DNA of 64,000 bases from Marinifilaceae bacterium (GCA_016936255.1 JAFGYE010000026.1:62001-126000), one strand, 5' to 3'; counted from the first letter of the stretch, positions 18,346 to 27,019 are shown. Numbers and translations: made by a program. The notes: generated by a model from the letters alone, not told the origin.

Positions 18346-19743
18346 ATGGAAAAAATCCCAACTTTATCATATATCAGACCATTTGTATCAACACGAAATG
18401 CGTGTAAACTGTGCTCACCCTTGGGTGCCTGTATTGCGATAAAGGGCATTGAAGGTTGCGTTCCTGTAATTCACGGCTCTCAAGGGTGCGCCACCTACAT
18501 TCGTCGTTACATGATTAGTCATTACAAGGAGCCTGTAGATATTGCATCTTCCAATTTTAGCGAAGAAACTACCATTTTTGGAGGAGAGGCAAATTTAAAA
18601 ACTGCACTAACCAATGTTACCAATCAATATCAGCCAATGGCAATTGGCGTTGCTACAACATGCCTGAGCGAAACCATTGGGGAAGACGTTGCATCACAAC
18701 TAAGTCACATAAGAAACGACAGCACCAGTTCCAATTTACCAAGTTTGTTTACCGTTTCAACACCAAGTTATCAGGGAACTCACATGGATGGATTTCATGC
18801 AACAGTATTAGCTGTTGTCAAAAACTATGCGAAAAAATTACCATCTGCTGACAAAATCAATTTTTTCCCAGGCTTTGTTTCACCTTCAGATATTCGGCAT
18901 ATCAAAGAAATAGTAGCTGACTTTGATCTTACAACAACAATTTTACCCGATTACTCGGATACTTTGGACAACCCCGTTTGGGATCAATATTATCGTGTAC
19001 CAAAAGGAGGTACTCCAATATCAGAGCTTGAAAAAATGGGAGAAGCCTACGCATCGGTTGAATTGGGTGTTTTTACTGCAGTAAAACAAGGCGGGCAAAA
19101 CGGAGGAACTGAAGTCAGCGGAGCATCGTGGCTGGAAAGTGAACACAGCGTAAAAAACCACCAATGCCTTTTACCAATTGGCATGAGCAATAGTGATTCT
19201 TTATTTGATATTCTAAGTAAAATAAGCGGGAAAGACATTCCTGTGAAATATCGAATGCAGCGAGGTCGCTTACTGGATTCTTATGCCGATGGACACAAAT
19301 ACATTTTTGGAAAAAAGGCTGTGGTTTACGGCGAAGAAGATTTAGTTCTGGCCTTGTGTTCATTTCTTGATGAAATAGGAGTCGAAGTTGTTTTGGCAGC
19401 CTCGGGAGCAAACAGCGGAAAGCTTCAAAAAGAAATCATCAGACATTGTCCGGAACATGGAAAAACCATCAAAGTAATTAGTGATTCTGATTTTGAACAA
19501 ATCAATGAGGCGTGCAATACAATTAAACCAGACTTTCTAATCGGAAACAGCAAGGGAAATTACATTGCCGGCAATTTTAACATCCCGCTGATAAGAGTCG
19601 GCTTTCCTATTCACGATCGAATTGGAGGACAACGGATTACTCTTCTTGGTTATCAGGGGACTCAGGAATTATTCGACAAGGTGGTAAATGCCATGATTGA
19701 ATACAAACAAAACAATTCTCCTATCGGATATAAATACATGTAA
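18346..19743 (+). CDS. nifN: Nitrogenase cofactor scaffold protein NifN
   Basis: Partner of NifE, a NifK paralogue of 465 residues. Conserved points are CSPLGACIAIKGIEGC near the N-terminus, HGSQGCATYIRRY and TTCLSETIGED. A Gly/Ser-rich stretch near residues 247-260 (QGGQNGGTEVSG) is a probable surface loop. The downstream part keeps the Rossmann-like core seen in NifK. It lies 5 bases from nifE and is followed by nifB, which fits a cofactor-assembly sub-operon. The E/N naming is based on paralogy and order. Confidence 0.94.
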   Translation: MEKIPTLSYIRPFVSTRNACKLCSPLGACIAIKGIEGCVPVIHGSQGCATYIRRYMISHYKEPVDIASSNFSEETTIFGGEANLKTALTNVTNQYQPMAIGVATTCLSETIGEDVASQLSHIRNDSTSSNLPSLFTVSTPSYQGTHMDGFHATVLAVVKNYAKKLPSADKINFFPGFVSPSDIRHIKEIVADFDLTTTILPDYSDTLDNPVWDQYYRVPKGGTPISELEKMGEAYASVELGVFTAVKQGGQNGGTEVSGASWLESEHSVKNHQCLLPIGMSNSDSLFDILSKISGKDIPVKYRMQRGRLLDSYADGHKYIFGKKAVVYGEEDLVLALCSFLDEIGVEVVLAASGANSGKLQKEIIRHCPEHGKTIKVISDSDFEQINEACNTIKPDFLIGNSKGNYIAGNFNIPLIRVGFPIHDRIGGQRITLLGYQGTQELFDKVVNAMIEYKQNNSPIGYKYM

Positions 19744-19797
19744 AAGAGAGCATTTACAATTAATAAAAGTTAAGAAATCTCACATAAAAGTCGCATC

Positions 19798-21057
19798 ATG
19801 AAAGATTTATCAACTCATCCTTGTTTCAACAAAGACGCACATCATAAATATGCCCGGGTACATTTGCCCGTAGCTCCAACTTGTAATGTGAAATGCAACT
19901 ATTGCAATCGAAAATTCGACTGTGTAAACGAAAGCAGACCCGGAGTTACCAGCAGCGTTTTATCACCCGATCAAGCCTTAAGCTATCTTATTAAATTGGT
20001 GAAAATAATGCCGGAGCTTAAAGTGGTTGGAATTGCAGGACCTGGCGATCCTTTTGCCAATCCTACCCAAACCATGAAAACGCTTCATTTGGTTCGGGAT
20101 AACTTTCCGGATATGCTGCTTTGCCTATCTACAAATGGCTTAAATATAGCCCCTTATATCGATGAATTAAAAGAGCTGGACGTATCACATGTTACAATCA
20201 CTTTGAACAGCCTGCGTCCCGAAACTTTGGCAAAAGTTTACAGTTGGGTACGACACGACAAAAGAGGATATTTTGGAGCGCAAGCCGGAGAATATCTACT
20301 TAAAAGACAATTGGAAGCAATAACCAAACTAAAGGAAGCCGGCATTACTGTAAAGGTAAATACTATTATAATGCCGGGAATCAACGATCATGAAATTGCA
20401 GAAATTGCAGAAAAAATTGCATCACTTGGAGTGGATTTAATGAATACAATTCCATTGTTTCCGGTAAAAGATACCGCCATGGAACACATGGAGGAACCTA
20501 CTCCTGATTTTATGAAATCCTTACGTAAAAAAGTAGAAGTGTTTCTTCCTCCGATGTCTCATTGCGCACGATGCAGAGCCGATGCGGCAGGATTACTCGG
20601 AAAAGATTCTGCAGAAGCCGCCAAGTTACTTTCCGAAACAGCTCTTCTTACAGTTGAAAAAGGAGAAGAAAGACCTTGTGTTGCAGTCACCTCTATGGAA
20701 GGAATTTTGGTGAATCAACATTTGGGCGAAGCAGATCGAATTCACGTTTTCAGGGAAACACCCAAAGGATACAAACTGGTAAATGTTAGGGCAACTCCCG
20801 ACACTGGTCAAGGCGATTCCCGTTGGGAAAAACTAGCGGAAACTTTGGCTGACTGCAGAGCAATTTTAGTTGGAGGAATCGGCAAAAAACCAGCAGGTAT
20901 TCTAGGTCGAAGCGGAATTAAAATCATCGAGATGAGCGGACTAATCGACCAAGGCTTGGATTCTGTTTACAAAGGCACCGAACTTCGTTCGCTCTGCAAA
21001 ACCGAAATGACAAAATGTGGAACAGGATGTACTGGTTCTGCTACCGGATGCGGTTGA
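19798..21057 (+). CDS. nifB: Radical SAM nitrogenase cofactor synthase NifB fused to a NifX-like domain
   Basis: NifB fuses two [4Fe-4S] units and inserts a carbide to make NifB-co, the precursor of FeMo-cofactor. The radical SAM CxxxCxxC is Cys29-Cys33-Cys36 (CNVKCNYC), followed by the family block VGIAGPGDPFANP. The radical SAM part covers about residues 1-265. From about 290 to 400 there is a NifX/NafY-like domain (AVTSMEGILVNQHLGEADRI onward). The extreme C-terminus is cysteine-rich (CGTGCTGSATGCG). The fused form explains the absence of a separate nifX here. It is 54 bases downstream of nifN. Confidence 0.97.
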   Translation: MKDLSTHPCFNKDAHHKYARVHLPVAPTCNVKCNYCNRKFDCVNESRPGVTSSVLSPDQALSYLIKLVKIMPELKVVGIAGPGDPFANPTQTMKTLHLVRDNFPDMLLCLSTNGLNIAPYIDELKELDVSHVTITLNSLRPETLAKVYSWVRHDKRGYFGAQAGEYLLKRQLEAITKLKEAGITVKVNTIIMPGINDHEIAEIAEKIASLGVDLMNTIPLFPVKDTAMEHMEEPTPDFMKSLRKKVEVFLPPMSHCARCRADAAGLLGKDSAEAAKLLSETALLTVEKGEERPCVAVTSMEGILVNQHLGEADRIHVFRETPKGYKLVNVRATPDTGQGDSRWEKLAETLADCRAILVGGIGKKPAGILGRSGIKIIEMSGLIDQGLDSVYKGTELRSLCKTEMTKCGTGCTGSATGCG

Positions 21058-21114
21058 TAAAACAACAACAAAAATTCAAATGATCAATTAAAAACACATA
21101 AAATCTTTATCATC

Positions 21115-21420
21115 ATGAAGAAACCTGAATTTCACATTTTAGTTTGCAATTCATTTCGAATTGCAGGAGAAGCGCAAGGATATTGCAATAAAAACGGATC
21201 AGTAGACATGGTTCAATATCTTATGGAAGAATGTGCAGACAGAGGTATAGACGCGACAGTTTCAACCACCGGCTGCCTAAATGTTTGCTCACAAGGTCCG
21301 GTAATGGTAGTTCATCCAAACAACCTATGGTATGGAGGCGTAACACCGGATCGAATTGATGAAATTCTGGATGCTTTGGAAGAAGGCGAAGCTGTTACCG
21401 AATATTTAATTGCCGAATAG
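21115..21420 (+). CDS. Thioredoxin-like [2Fe-2S] ferredoxin of the nif operon
   Basis: A 101-residue protein with four cysteines in the pattern of thioredoxin-fold ferredoxins: Cys11 (ILVCNSF), Cys24, Cys54 and Cys58 (TTGCLNVCSQGP). The segment GPVMVVHPNNLWYGGVTPDR is characteristic. Members are often encoded inside nif clusters and may donate electrons or take part in cofactor assembly. Which of these applies here is not known. It is 57 bases after nifB and 30 before nifV. Confidence 0.92.
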   Translation: MKKPEFHILVCNSFRIAGEAQGYCNKNGSVDMVQYLMEECADRGIDATVSTTGCLNVCSQGPVMVVHPNNLWYGGVTPDRIDEILDALEEGEAVTEYLIAE

Positions 21421-21450
21421 ATTACGTATAACTCTTTAATAAAAAACACC

Positions 21451-22569
21451 ATGCACATCATCGATACCACTCTTCGCGATGGAGAACAGGCACCTGGAGT
21501 TGTTTTCTCTCTTGAAGAAAAGCTAAAAATTGCTGCTTTACTGGATGAGGCTGGTGTAAAAGAATCGGAAATAGGAACACCCGCCATTTCCTTAGCGGAT
21601 GAAGAAGACATTAGAATCATCAACGATCAAAGATTTCGTTTCAATGCCACCTGTTGGGCGCGGGCCTGCACGAACGATCTGCAGGCCGCTGCCCGAACGG
21701 GTGTTTCAAGAATCAATATCTCTTTCCCGGTTTCAGCAATTCATCTGGCATCGATTGGAAAAGACCGGAATTGGATGCTTGGCACCTTATCAACAATAGT
21801 TAAACAAGCTCAAAATATGTTTGGATTCGTTGCTGTCGGTGCACAAGATGCTTCCCGTTGCCAAACCGATTTGCTTGATGATTTTGTTTTTGCTGCTGAA
21901 ATGCTAAAGGTGAATCGAATTCGACTGGCTGATACGGTAGGCATTATGAACCCCATGTCGGTGCAAAAACTGTTTGAAAGATATCAACATTGTTTAGACG
22001 GAACAGAATTGGAATTTCACGCTCACAACGATTTGGGAATGGCAACAGCCAATACCATTGCCGCTTTAAGTGCAGGAGCCAATGCCGTTTCTGTAACCGT
22101 GAACGGTCTTGGAGAACGGGCTGGCAATGCCGCCTTAGAAGAAGTTGTGGCGGCTATGGCATTTTCACTTTCCGAATCCAGTGGAATTAATTTAAAAAGC
22201 TGTATTCAGCTTTGCGAATTTGTAGAAATGGCTTCCGGACGAAGAAACTCCGAATCCAAACCCATCTCGGGCAAAAAAATTTACTGCCACGAATCTGGAA
22301 TTCATTGCAACAGCCTTCTCAAGGATCCAATGAGTTATCATGCTTTTGATCCACATTTAATCGGACGAAAAAGTCAATTTATTATAGGTAAACATTCCGG
22401 TTTGGCTGTTCTAAAAGATACCTTAAAAGAAATGGGAATTCATTTAAACAACAAGCAAAGTCAATTATTTATTGAATCTGTAAAAAAGCTCTCAGCCAGA
22501 AAAAAATCAGGACTAAACAGGAATGAATTACAACAATTATACAATAACTTATTTTGCTGCTCTAATTAA
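21451..22569 (+). CDS. nifV: Homocitrate synthase NifV
   Basis: It condenses acetyl-CoA and 2-oxoglutarate to homocitrate, the organic ligand of FeMo-cofactor. The TIM-barrel signature IIDTTLRDGEQAPGV is at the N-terminus, and the metal-binding FHAHNDLGMATAN motif lies near residue 190. It is 372 residues, the short NifV form without a regulatory LeuA-type domain. Position at the end of the nif operon supports NifV over isopropylmalate or citramalate synthase. A terminator follows. Confidence 0.95.
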   Translation: MHIIDTTLRDGEQAPGVVFSLEEKLKIAALLDEAGVKESEIGTPAISLADEEDIRIINDQRFRFNATCWARACTNDLQAAARTGVSRINISFPVSAIHLASIGKDRNWMLGTLSTIVKQAQNMFGFVAVGAQDASRCQTDLLDDFVFAAEMLKVNRIRLADTVGIMNPMSVQKLFERYQHCLDGTELEFHAHNDLGMATANTIAALSAGANAVSVTVNGLGERAGNAALEEVVAAMAFSLSESSGINLKSCIQLCEFVEMASGRRNSESKPISGKKIYCHESGIHCNSLLKDPMSYHAFDPHLIGRKSQFIIGKHSGLAVLKDTLKEMGIHLNNKQSQLFIESVKKLSARKKSGLNRNELQQLYNNLFCCSN

Positions 22570-22645
22570 TTTCAACACAAAAAGACCAAATCACAAAACA
22601 AACATTCAAAAGTCAATTCTGTGGTAATATGTGGTAAATTAGGTT

Positions 22646-22687
22646 GCTGCCAAACTTCCTTTTTACAGGAAGCCTGGCAGTTTTTTA
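22646..22687 (+). terminator. Terminator of the nif operon
   Basis: CTGCCA (22647-22652) pairs with TGGCAG (22675-22680), with an inner stem CTTCCT/AGGAAG, followed by six T residues. Confidence 0.88.
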
Positions 22688-22709
22688 TTTCTGATTAAAA
22701 AATCTCCAT

Positions 22710-23207
22710 CTAGTCCATTGATGTTTTAAAACGTTCATCAGATTTCAATGTTTTGTGCTTTTCATCCCATTTCCGATCTAACCAACCGGATTTTATATTT
22801 TCGCGATTATCAAACTGTCCAAAAAATGGTTTAATATCCAACAAAGGTGTGCCATCCAAAACATCCGCATCCTCAACATGAAGAATATTCCCATCTATAC
22901 TTATCAATTTTACCGTTGAAATACCAATTGCATTTGGTCTGCGAGGCGAACGGGTTGCAAAAACACCATGCTCTTCTGTATCCATAAAGGGGATTACTCT
23001 TAATTTGTAATCTGTTACTTTATGCAAATGGTAAAGCAAAGTAATATGAGAAAACTCCTCCAAATCTTTTAATCCATCAACAAATTCAGATTTTAATTCA
23101 ACACTGGCCTTCACCCCCTTCGCTCCCATTGGCTGTATCGGCATGTTTTCAAGGGTTTTATATGAAGTTCGGATAGTTCCTATGGTTTCAAATTTAATTT
23201 CTGACAT
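22710..23207 (-). CDS. trmO: tRNA m6t6A37 methyltransferase TrmO
   Basis: It N6-methylates the threonylcarbamoyl-adenosine at position 37 of ANN-decoding tRNAs. The 165-residue protein shows the family core FATRSPRRPNAIGISTVKL (about residues 93-111) and DVLDGTPLLDIKPF. The start at 23207 (MSEIKFETIGTIRTSY) was chosen because the N-terminus then matches the family; a longer frame to 23285 adds 26 non-family residues and overlaps the aspA terminator. It lies tail-to-tail with the nif operon. A functional link with nif is not shown. Confidence 0.92.
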   Translation of the reverse strand: MSEIKFETIGTIRTSYKTLENMPIQPMGAKGVKASVELKSEFVDGLKDLEEFSHITLLYHLHKVTDYKLRVIPFMDTEEHGVFATRSPRRPNAIGISTVKLISIDGNILHVEDADVLDGTPLLDIKPFFGQFDNRENIKSGWLDRKWDEKHKTLKSDERFKTSMD

Positions 23208-23256
23208 CGTAATAATTTTAAAATGAACACTAAAATTAACAATTCTCACCAAAATA

Positions 23257-23292
23257 AAAGAGGTTGCCCCCGATAAACGAAGCAACCTCTTT
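23257..23292 (-). terminator. Terminator after aspA
   Basis: AAAGAGGTTGC (23257-23267) pairs with GCAACCTCTTT (23282-23292). On the minus strand the stem runs into a T-rich tail. Confidence 0.85.
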
Positions 23293-23327
23293 AGTGCGCC
23301 AAGAACTCTTATGAAGAGTATTGTTGT

Positions 23328-24734
23328 TTAAGCTTCTACAAATTTCCGAGGCTTAATCATCCTTTCCGGAGAAAGAATTTCGTCTAGTTTATCTTTTGTC
23401 AATAATCCTTCTTCAAGAATTAAATCATAAACACTTCTGTTTTCGCTTAGGGCACGTTTCGCAATTCGTGAAGACGCCTCGTAACCTAATGTCGGATTTA
23501 CAGCAGTAACGATTCCGATACTATTCAAAACCATCTCTTTACAATGCTCAACATTAGCCGTAATACCATCAATGCATCGTTCTTTTAAAGTATCCATCCC
23601 GTTTATCAGCATCTCCATCGACTCGAAAAGAGAACGAACAATTACCGGTTCCATTACATTCAATTGCAATTGCCCAGCTTCTGCAGCGAATGTCACTGTC
23701 AAATCATTCCCAATTACCTTATAAGCTACCTGATTAACAACTTCAGGAATAACAGGATTTACTTTTCCCGGCATAATAGAAGAACCAGGCTGCATTTTAG
23801 GAAGATTAATTTCATTGAACCCGCAACGAGGTCCAGACGAAAGCAAACGTAAGTCATTACATATTTTAGATAACTTAATCGCCAATCGCTTTACAGCCGA
23901 TGAGTACATTACGTACGATCCTGTATCTGGCGTTGCTTCAATTAAATTTCCTGCCAAAACAATATTCAATCCTGAAATTTCACACAATTGGCTCACACAT
24001 TTTCCTGAATATTCAGGTTCTGAGTTGATACCTGTTCCAATTGCAGTGGCTCCCATATTAACCTCAAGAAACAATTTGGCATTCTGATTCAACCTCTCAA
24101 TTTCCTCTTCCAAATTAGCTGCCCAAGCTTCAAACTCCTGTCCCAAAGTCATAGGCACAGCATCCTGAAGCTGAGTACGTCCCATTTTTAAAACATCATT
24201 AAACTCAACTCCCTTTGCACGAAATGAAGCAATCAATTTTTTCAGACTTTCTATCAAATCCTCATTCATCAAAATCAAACCTATTTTAATTCCTGTTGGA
24301 TAAGCATCGTTTGTAGACTGCGATAAATTCACATGATTATTTGGATGACAGTAATCGTACTCCCCTTTATCATAACCCAATTTTTCCAATGCTCTGTTGG
24401 CAATTACTTCATTAACATTCATATTGGTTGACGTTCCTGCTCCTCCCTGAATCATATCAACAGGAAATTGATCATGAAACTTACCATCTATTAATTCCTC
24501 GCAAGATTTTGTAATTGCATCAGTTAACTCCGAAGAAAGTAAACCCAGTTCATTATTTGCCTTTGCCGCAGCCCACTTCACCATAGTCAAAGCTTTAATA
24601 AACTTAGGATAAGAGCTTAACTTTACACCACAAATGTTAAAGTTTTCTATTGCACGCAAGGTTTGAATACCATAATAGGCATCTTTTGGTACATCTTTGT
24701 ACCCAATAAGATCGTGTTCTCTTCTTGTAATCAT
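23328..24734 (-). CDS. aspA: Aspartate ammonia-lyase (aspartase)
   Basis: It deaminates aspartate to fumarate and ammonia. The 468-residue protein has the fumarase/aspartase signature GSSIMPGKVNP and the substrate-binding TSTNMNVNEVIANRA and SQSTNDAYPTG blocks. It is told from fumarase by overall similarity (start REHDLIGYKDVPKDAYYGIQT). Fumarate produced could feed anaerobic respiration, and ammonia release is relevant beside a nif locus, but no shared regulation is visible. It has its own well-formed promoter and terminator. Confidence 0.95.
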   Translation of the reverse strand: MITRREHDLIGYKDVPKDAYYGIQTLRAIENFNICGVKLSSYPKFIKALTMVKWAAAKANNELGLLSSELTDAITKSCEELIDGKFHDQFPVDMIQGGAGTSTNMNVNEVIANRALEKLGYDKGEYDYCHPNNHVNLSQSTNDAYPTGIKIGLILMNEDLIESLKKLIASFRAKGVEFNDVLKMGRTQLQDAVPMTLGQEFEAWAANLEEEIERLNQNAKLFLEVNMGATAIGTGINSEPEYSGKCVSQLCEISGLNIVLAGNLIEATPDTGSYVMYSSAVKRLAIKLSKICNDLRLLSSGPRCGFNEINLPKMQPGSSIMPGKVNPVIPEVVNQVAYKVIGNDLTVTFAAEAGQLQLNVMEPVIVRSLFESMEMLINGMDTLKERCIDGITANVEHCKEMVLNSIGIVTAVNPTLGYEASSRIAKRALSENRSVYDLILEEGLLTKDKLDEILSPERMIKPRKFVEA

Positions 24735-25037
24735 TATAATACGTTTGATTTTTCAACAATATCGCATCTCTAAAGATTAAACTTTATAGAAACCAAAATT
24801 GTTAAATCCGTGTAAATTAGTGTTTGTTTATAAAGCACAAATGTAAAACAAGAATCAAATTTAAACCAAGAATTAAAAGAAAATTACCAGCCACAATACA
24901 TCAATACATAAAACCCTGTCTTTGCGATACTTTCACCACACAAAACAGGGTTTTACTAAACTTAATTCACAAAATAACTCATGTTTTTAAACAGAAACAA
25001 ACGTTTTCGATAAAAACCAAGATCAGAAAAATCTGAT
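24735..25037. other. Gap between aspA and the DUF4494 gene
   Basis: Besides the aspA promoter it holds an inverted repeat AAACCCTGT / ACAGGGTTT (about 24909-24953) that may be a second terminator for the minus-strand gene to its right. A plus-strand reading frame here has no protein-like composition. Confidence 0.5.
24838..24869 (-). promoter_or_regulatory. Bacteroidota-type promoter of aspA
   Basis: On the minus strand TTG (24867-24869) and TACATTTG (24838-24845) are separated by 21 bases, a full match to the TTG-N19-21-TAnnTTTG pattern. It lies about 100 bases upstream of aspA. Confidence 0.7.
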
Positions 25038-25039
25038 CT
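25020..25039 (-). terminator. Terminator overlapping the DUF4494 stop codon
   Basis: AGATCAGA (25020-25027) pairs with TCTGATCT (25032-25039) around a 4-nt loop. The minus strand then reads TGGTTTTTATC. The stem includes part of the stop codon. Confidence 0.7.
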
Positions 25040-25550
25040 ATTCAAATTCGTCACCATTTGTTTCCATTTCTGCAATCGGTTTTAAATGTGCAGGAATCTC
25101 TTCATTAAGTTCGCCGCTAAAATATGGGAATACATCCATTAATGGACTTTCTGAAATTGCAGGAATTTCATACGGTACAATCATAGTGCTTAAACACTCT
25201 TCCAAAAACTCGTATGCTTGTTTTACATTACTGGCCTGAGTGAGCATATACTGAGTCGCTTTTTTCTCTTTCCCAGAAGCTTCATCAACATCTACAAAAG
25301 AAACCTTCGCCTTAAACCAGCGATCACCATTCTCGTTTGGATACAATTCTGTAACATTCGATTTACTGATGTTTGTAACGTTAAAATCTCCGCTAATCAT
25401 TTGTTCCAATTCTTTGTGAATCCTTGCTTCTGCCTCAGTAAAAGACACTGCATCTACCAAATATGGCTCAGACACCTTTCTTTCCTTGCCAGATGCTTCA
25501 TCAATTTTCACATATTTTACTTTGCACTCGAACCAATTATTTGTCATCAT
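25038..25550 (-). CDS. DUF4494 family protein
   Basis: A 170-residue cytosolic protein with an internal repeat: NNWFECKVKYVKIDEASGKE near residue 4 and DRWFKAKVSFVDVDEASGKE near residue 76. This is the DUF4494 pattern common in Bacteroidota. No signal peptide, membrane segment or catalytic motif is present. The function is unknown. A -7-like TATCTTTG lies just upstream on the minus strand (25574-25581). Confidence 0.85.
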   Translation of the reverse strand: MMTNNWFECKVKYVKIDEASGKERKVSEPYLVDAVSFTEAEARIHKELEQMISGDFNVTNISKSNVTELYPNENGDRWFKAKVSFVDVDEASGKEKKATQYMLTQASNVKQAYEFLEECLSTMIVPYEIPAISESPLMDVFPYFSGELNEEIPAHLKPIAEMETNGDEFE

Positions 25551-25573
25551 ATTCTATTATTTTTTTTGATTAA

Positions 25574-25581
25574 CAAAGATA
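25574..25581 (-). promoter_or_regulatory. Candidate -7 box of the DUF4494 gene
   Basis: TATCTTTG on the minus strand, 24 bases before the start. The same octamer lies upstream of the RluA-type gene and of nnr. Confidence 0.45.
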
Positions 25582-25612
25582 AAATAATCATCCGCTAATT
25601 TTAGTCTGATTA

Positions 25613-25649
25613 AAAAAACAAAGGGAATAACTTTTCAGTTATTCCCTTT
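25613..25649 (-). terminator. Terminator of tRNA-Met copy 1
   Basis: AAAGGGAATAAC (25620-25631) pairs with GTTATTCCCTTT (25638-25649), and the minus strand ends in a T-run. Confidence 0.85.
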
Positions 25650-25651
25650 TG

Positions 25652-25725
25652 TAGCGAGAGGCGGGCTTGAACCGCCGACCTCGTGATTATGAATCACGCG
25701 CTCTAACCAGCTGAGCTACCTCGCC
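25652..25725 (-). tRNA. tRNA-Met (CAT), copy 1
   Basis: A 74-base cloverleaf: acceptor GGCGAGG/TCTCGCT, anticodon stem CGTGA/TCACG with loop TTCATAA, T-stem GGCGG/CCGCC, discriminator A, no encoded CCA. The CAT anticodon could also be tRNA-Ile2 after lysidine modification, but elongator Met is the better guess. Promoter box and terminator are its own. Confidence 0.92.
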
Positions 25726-25746
25726 ATTTTTTGCTGGATTGCGGTG

Positions 25747-25754
25747 CAAATATA
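25747..25754 (-). promoter_or_regulatory. -7 box of tRNA-Met copy 1
   Basis: TATATTTG on the minus strand, 22 bases before the tRNA. The context GGTGCAAATATAA is shared with copy 2. Confidence 0.55.
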
Positions 25755-26071
25755 ATTGCATTTTAGTTCTAAAAAAAATCTTTTTATTGGAAATTGAATC
25801 AAGCTTCGGTATTAATATGGCAAACTATCTCAATTACAGAAATATTACACTTAAAATTTATTTTATTTTTTTTCAAAAAAGCAAATAATACTTACTCAAG
25901 GGGAAAAAATCAGGCCAAATCAGACTCAATTTAATATGTAAAAGCGGTGTTGCTGCCACAACTTGATCGTAAAACAGCCTCCTCCCAATAAATATCTAAA
26001 TATCCTGATTCAAATGAGTTTTCGAAGACTATGAATATATCAAAATCAAAGCCCATTAGACTCCAAATTTC
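25755..26071. other. Spacer between the two tRNA-Met units
   Basis: About 317 AT-rich bases with no gene, repeat or hairpin that I can support. Confidence 0.4.
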
Positions 26072-26081
26072 AATCAAAAAT

Positions 26082-26111
26082 AAAGGGAATAACTCTTCAG
26101 TCATTCCCTTT
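26082..26111 (-). terminator. Terminator of tRNA-Met copy 2
   Basis: AAAGGGAAT (26082-26090) pairs with ATTCCCTTT (26103-26111). It is nearly the same hairpin as behind copy 1. Confidence 0.8.
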
Positions 26112-26114
26112 TTG

Positions 26115-26188
26115 TAGCGAGAGGCGGGCTTGAACCGCCGACCTCGTGATTATGAATCACGCGCTCTAACCAGCTGAGCTACCTCGCC
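26115..26188 (-). tRNA. tRNA-Met (CAT), copy 2
   Basis: Identical in all 74 bases to copy 1. It has its own terminator and the same upstream box (TATATTTG on the minus strand at 26207-26214), so the duplicated unit includes control sequences while the spacer has diverged. Confidence 0.92.
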
Positions 26189-26206
26189 GTTTTTTCTAAC
26201 GAGGTG

Positions 26207-26214
26207 CAAATATA
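26207..26214 (-). promoter_or_regulatory. -7 box of tRNA-Met copy 2
   Basis: TATATTTG on the minus strand, 19 bases before the tRNA, in the context GGTGCAAATATAA shared with copy 1. Confidence 0.55.
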
Positions 26215-26556
26215 AAATCCTTTTTCATTTAAAAAAAATCTTCACCCATTTTTTTCTAAAAAGTTTAGAATTGTAATCTCTAAATTTTATTTCTTAAATT
26301 TTCCTTATATTACTGAAATTAAACTTTTGACAAATAAAGAAATACTAAACAATATGAAAATCCGGTAAGTTTTAATCCTATTTTTTTTTATTCCATATTC
26401 TTAAGTATCTTGCGAAAAATTTCAGTAGTAACTTACAATTCACGTTTTTAGTTAGAAAAAATCCAGTATTTTGGGTTATATGAAAAAGCTATAGACTTGT
26501 ATAAATGGTTTTTACATATTTACATCTAATTATTTTACTAATTCAAAGCCCGTCCA
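26215..26556. other. Gap before the START-like gene
   Basis: About 340 AT-rich bases. No reading frame, repeat or clear hairpin was seen. The promoter of the downstream gene must lie here but no full TAnnTTTG box was found near the start. Confidence 0.4.
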
Positions 26557-26931
26557 ATGCAACAATTTGAACTCGAATATGTGCTCCATGCCTCACCAAA
26601 AGTAATTTACGATAGATTAAGCAGTGCCAGTGGATTATCAGAATGGTTTGCTGATGATGTTAATCAGAAAGGAAAAATTTTTACTTTTATTTGGGAAGGC
26701 TCCGAACAACAAGCAGAATTAATTCAAAAAAAAGACAATCGCCTGATTCGTTTTCATTGGCTGGACAGCGAAGACGATGAAAGTTTCTTCGAATTCAAGA
26801 TTGAAATAGATGCTCTAACCAACGATTTATCCTTAATTATCACTGATTACGCCGAAGAAGATGAAGTTGAAGAGGGAATTGAATTATGGGATTCACAGAT
26901 TTCAGAACTAAAACAAGTTTTGGGTATCTAA
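26557..26931 (+). CDS. START-like (SRPBCC) domain protein
   Basis: A 124-residue single-domain protein of the START/AHSA1-like fold: MQQFELEYVLHASPKVIYDR begins the first strand, and LSEWFADDVN follows the first helix. The second half is very acidic (YAEEDEVEEGIELWD). Such domains bind small hydrophobic ligands or partner proteins. The ligand is unknown. No signal peptide. It stands 185 bases before the permease gene with a promoter-like box between, so it is probably transcribed separately. Confidence 0.85.
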   Translation: MQQFELEYVLHASPKVIYDRLSSASGLSEWFADDVNQKGKIFTFIWEGSEQQAELIQKKDNRLIRFHWLDSEDDESFFEFKIEIDALTNDLSLIITDYAEEDEVEEGIELWDSQISELKQVLGI

Positions 26932-26973
26932 TTTTTTAATACTCCACATTTACAAAACCTAATTAAAATACCT

Positions 26974-27019
26974 TATTTTTGTACTCATCAAGACCAGTCA
27001 AATCGTGTTATTGGTCTTG
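26974..27019 (+). promoter_or_regulatory. Candidate promoter box and leader hairpin of the LptF/LptG gene
   Basis: TATTTTTG (26974-26981) fits the -7 pattern. Just downstream CAAGACCA (26989-26996) pairs with TGGTCTTG (27012-27019), followed by TTTTG, so the leader may fold or attenuate. Confidence 0.4.

Noticed and set aside
17009-19743. Second nitrogenase (vnfDK or anfDK) instead of nifEN
   Set aside because: The first protein lacks the GHH active-site and cofactor-histidine motifs, there is no delta subunit gene, and order nifK-E-N-B fits cofactor scaffold genes.
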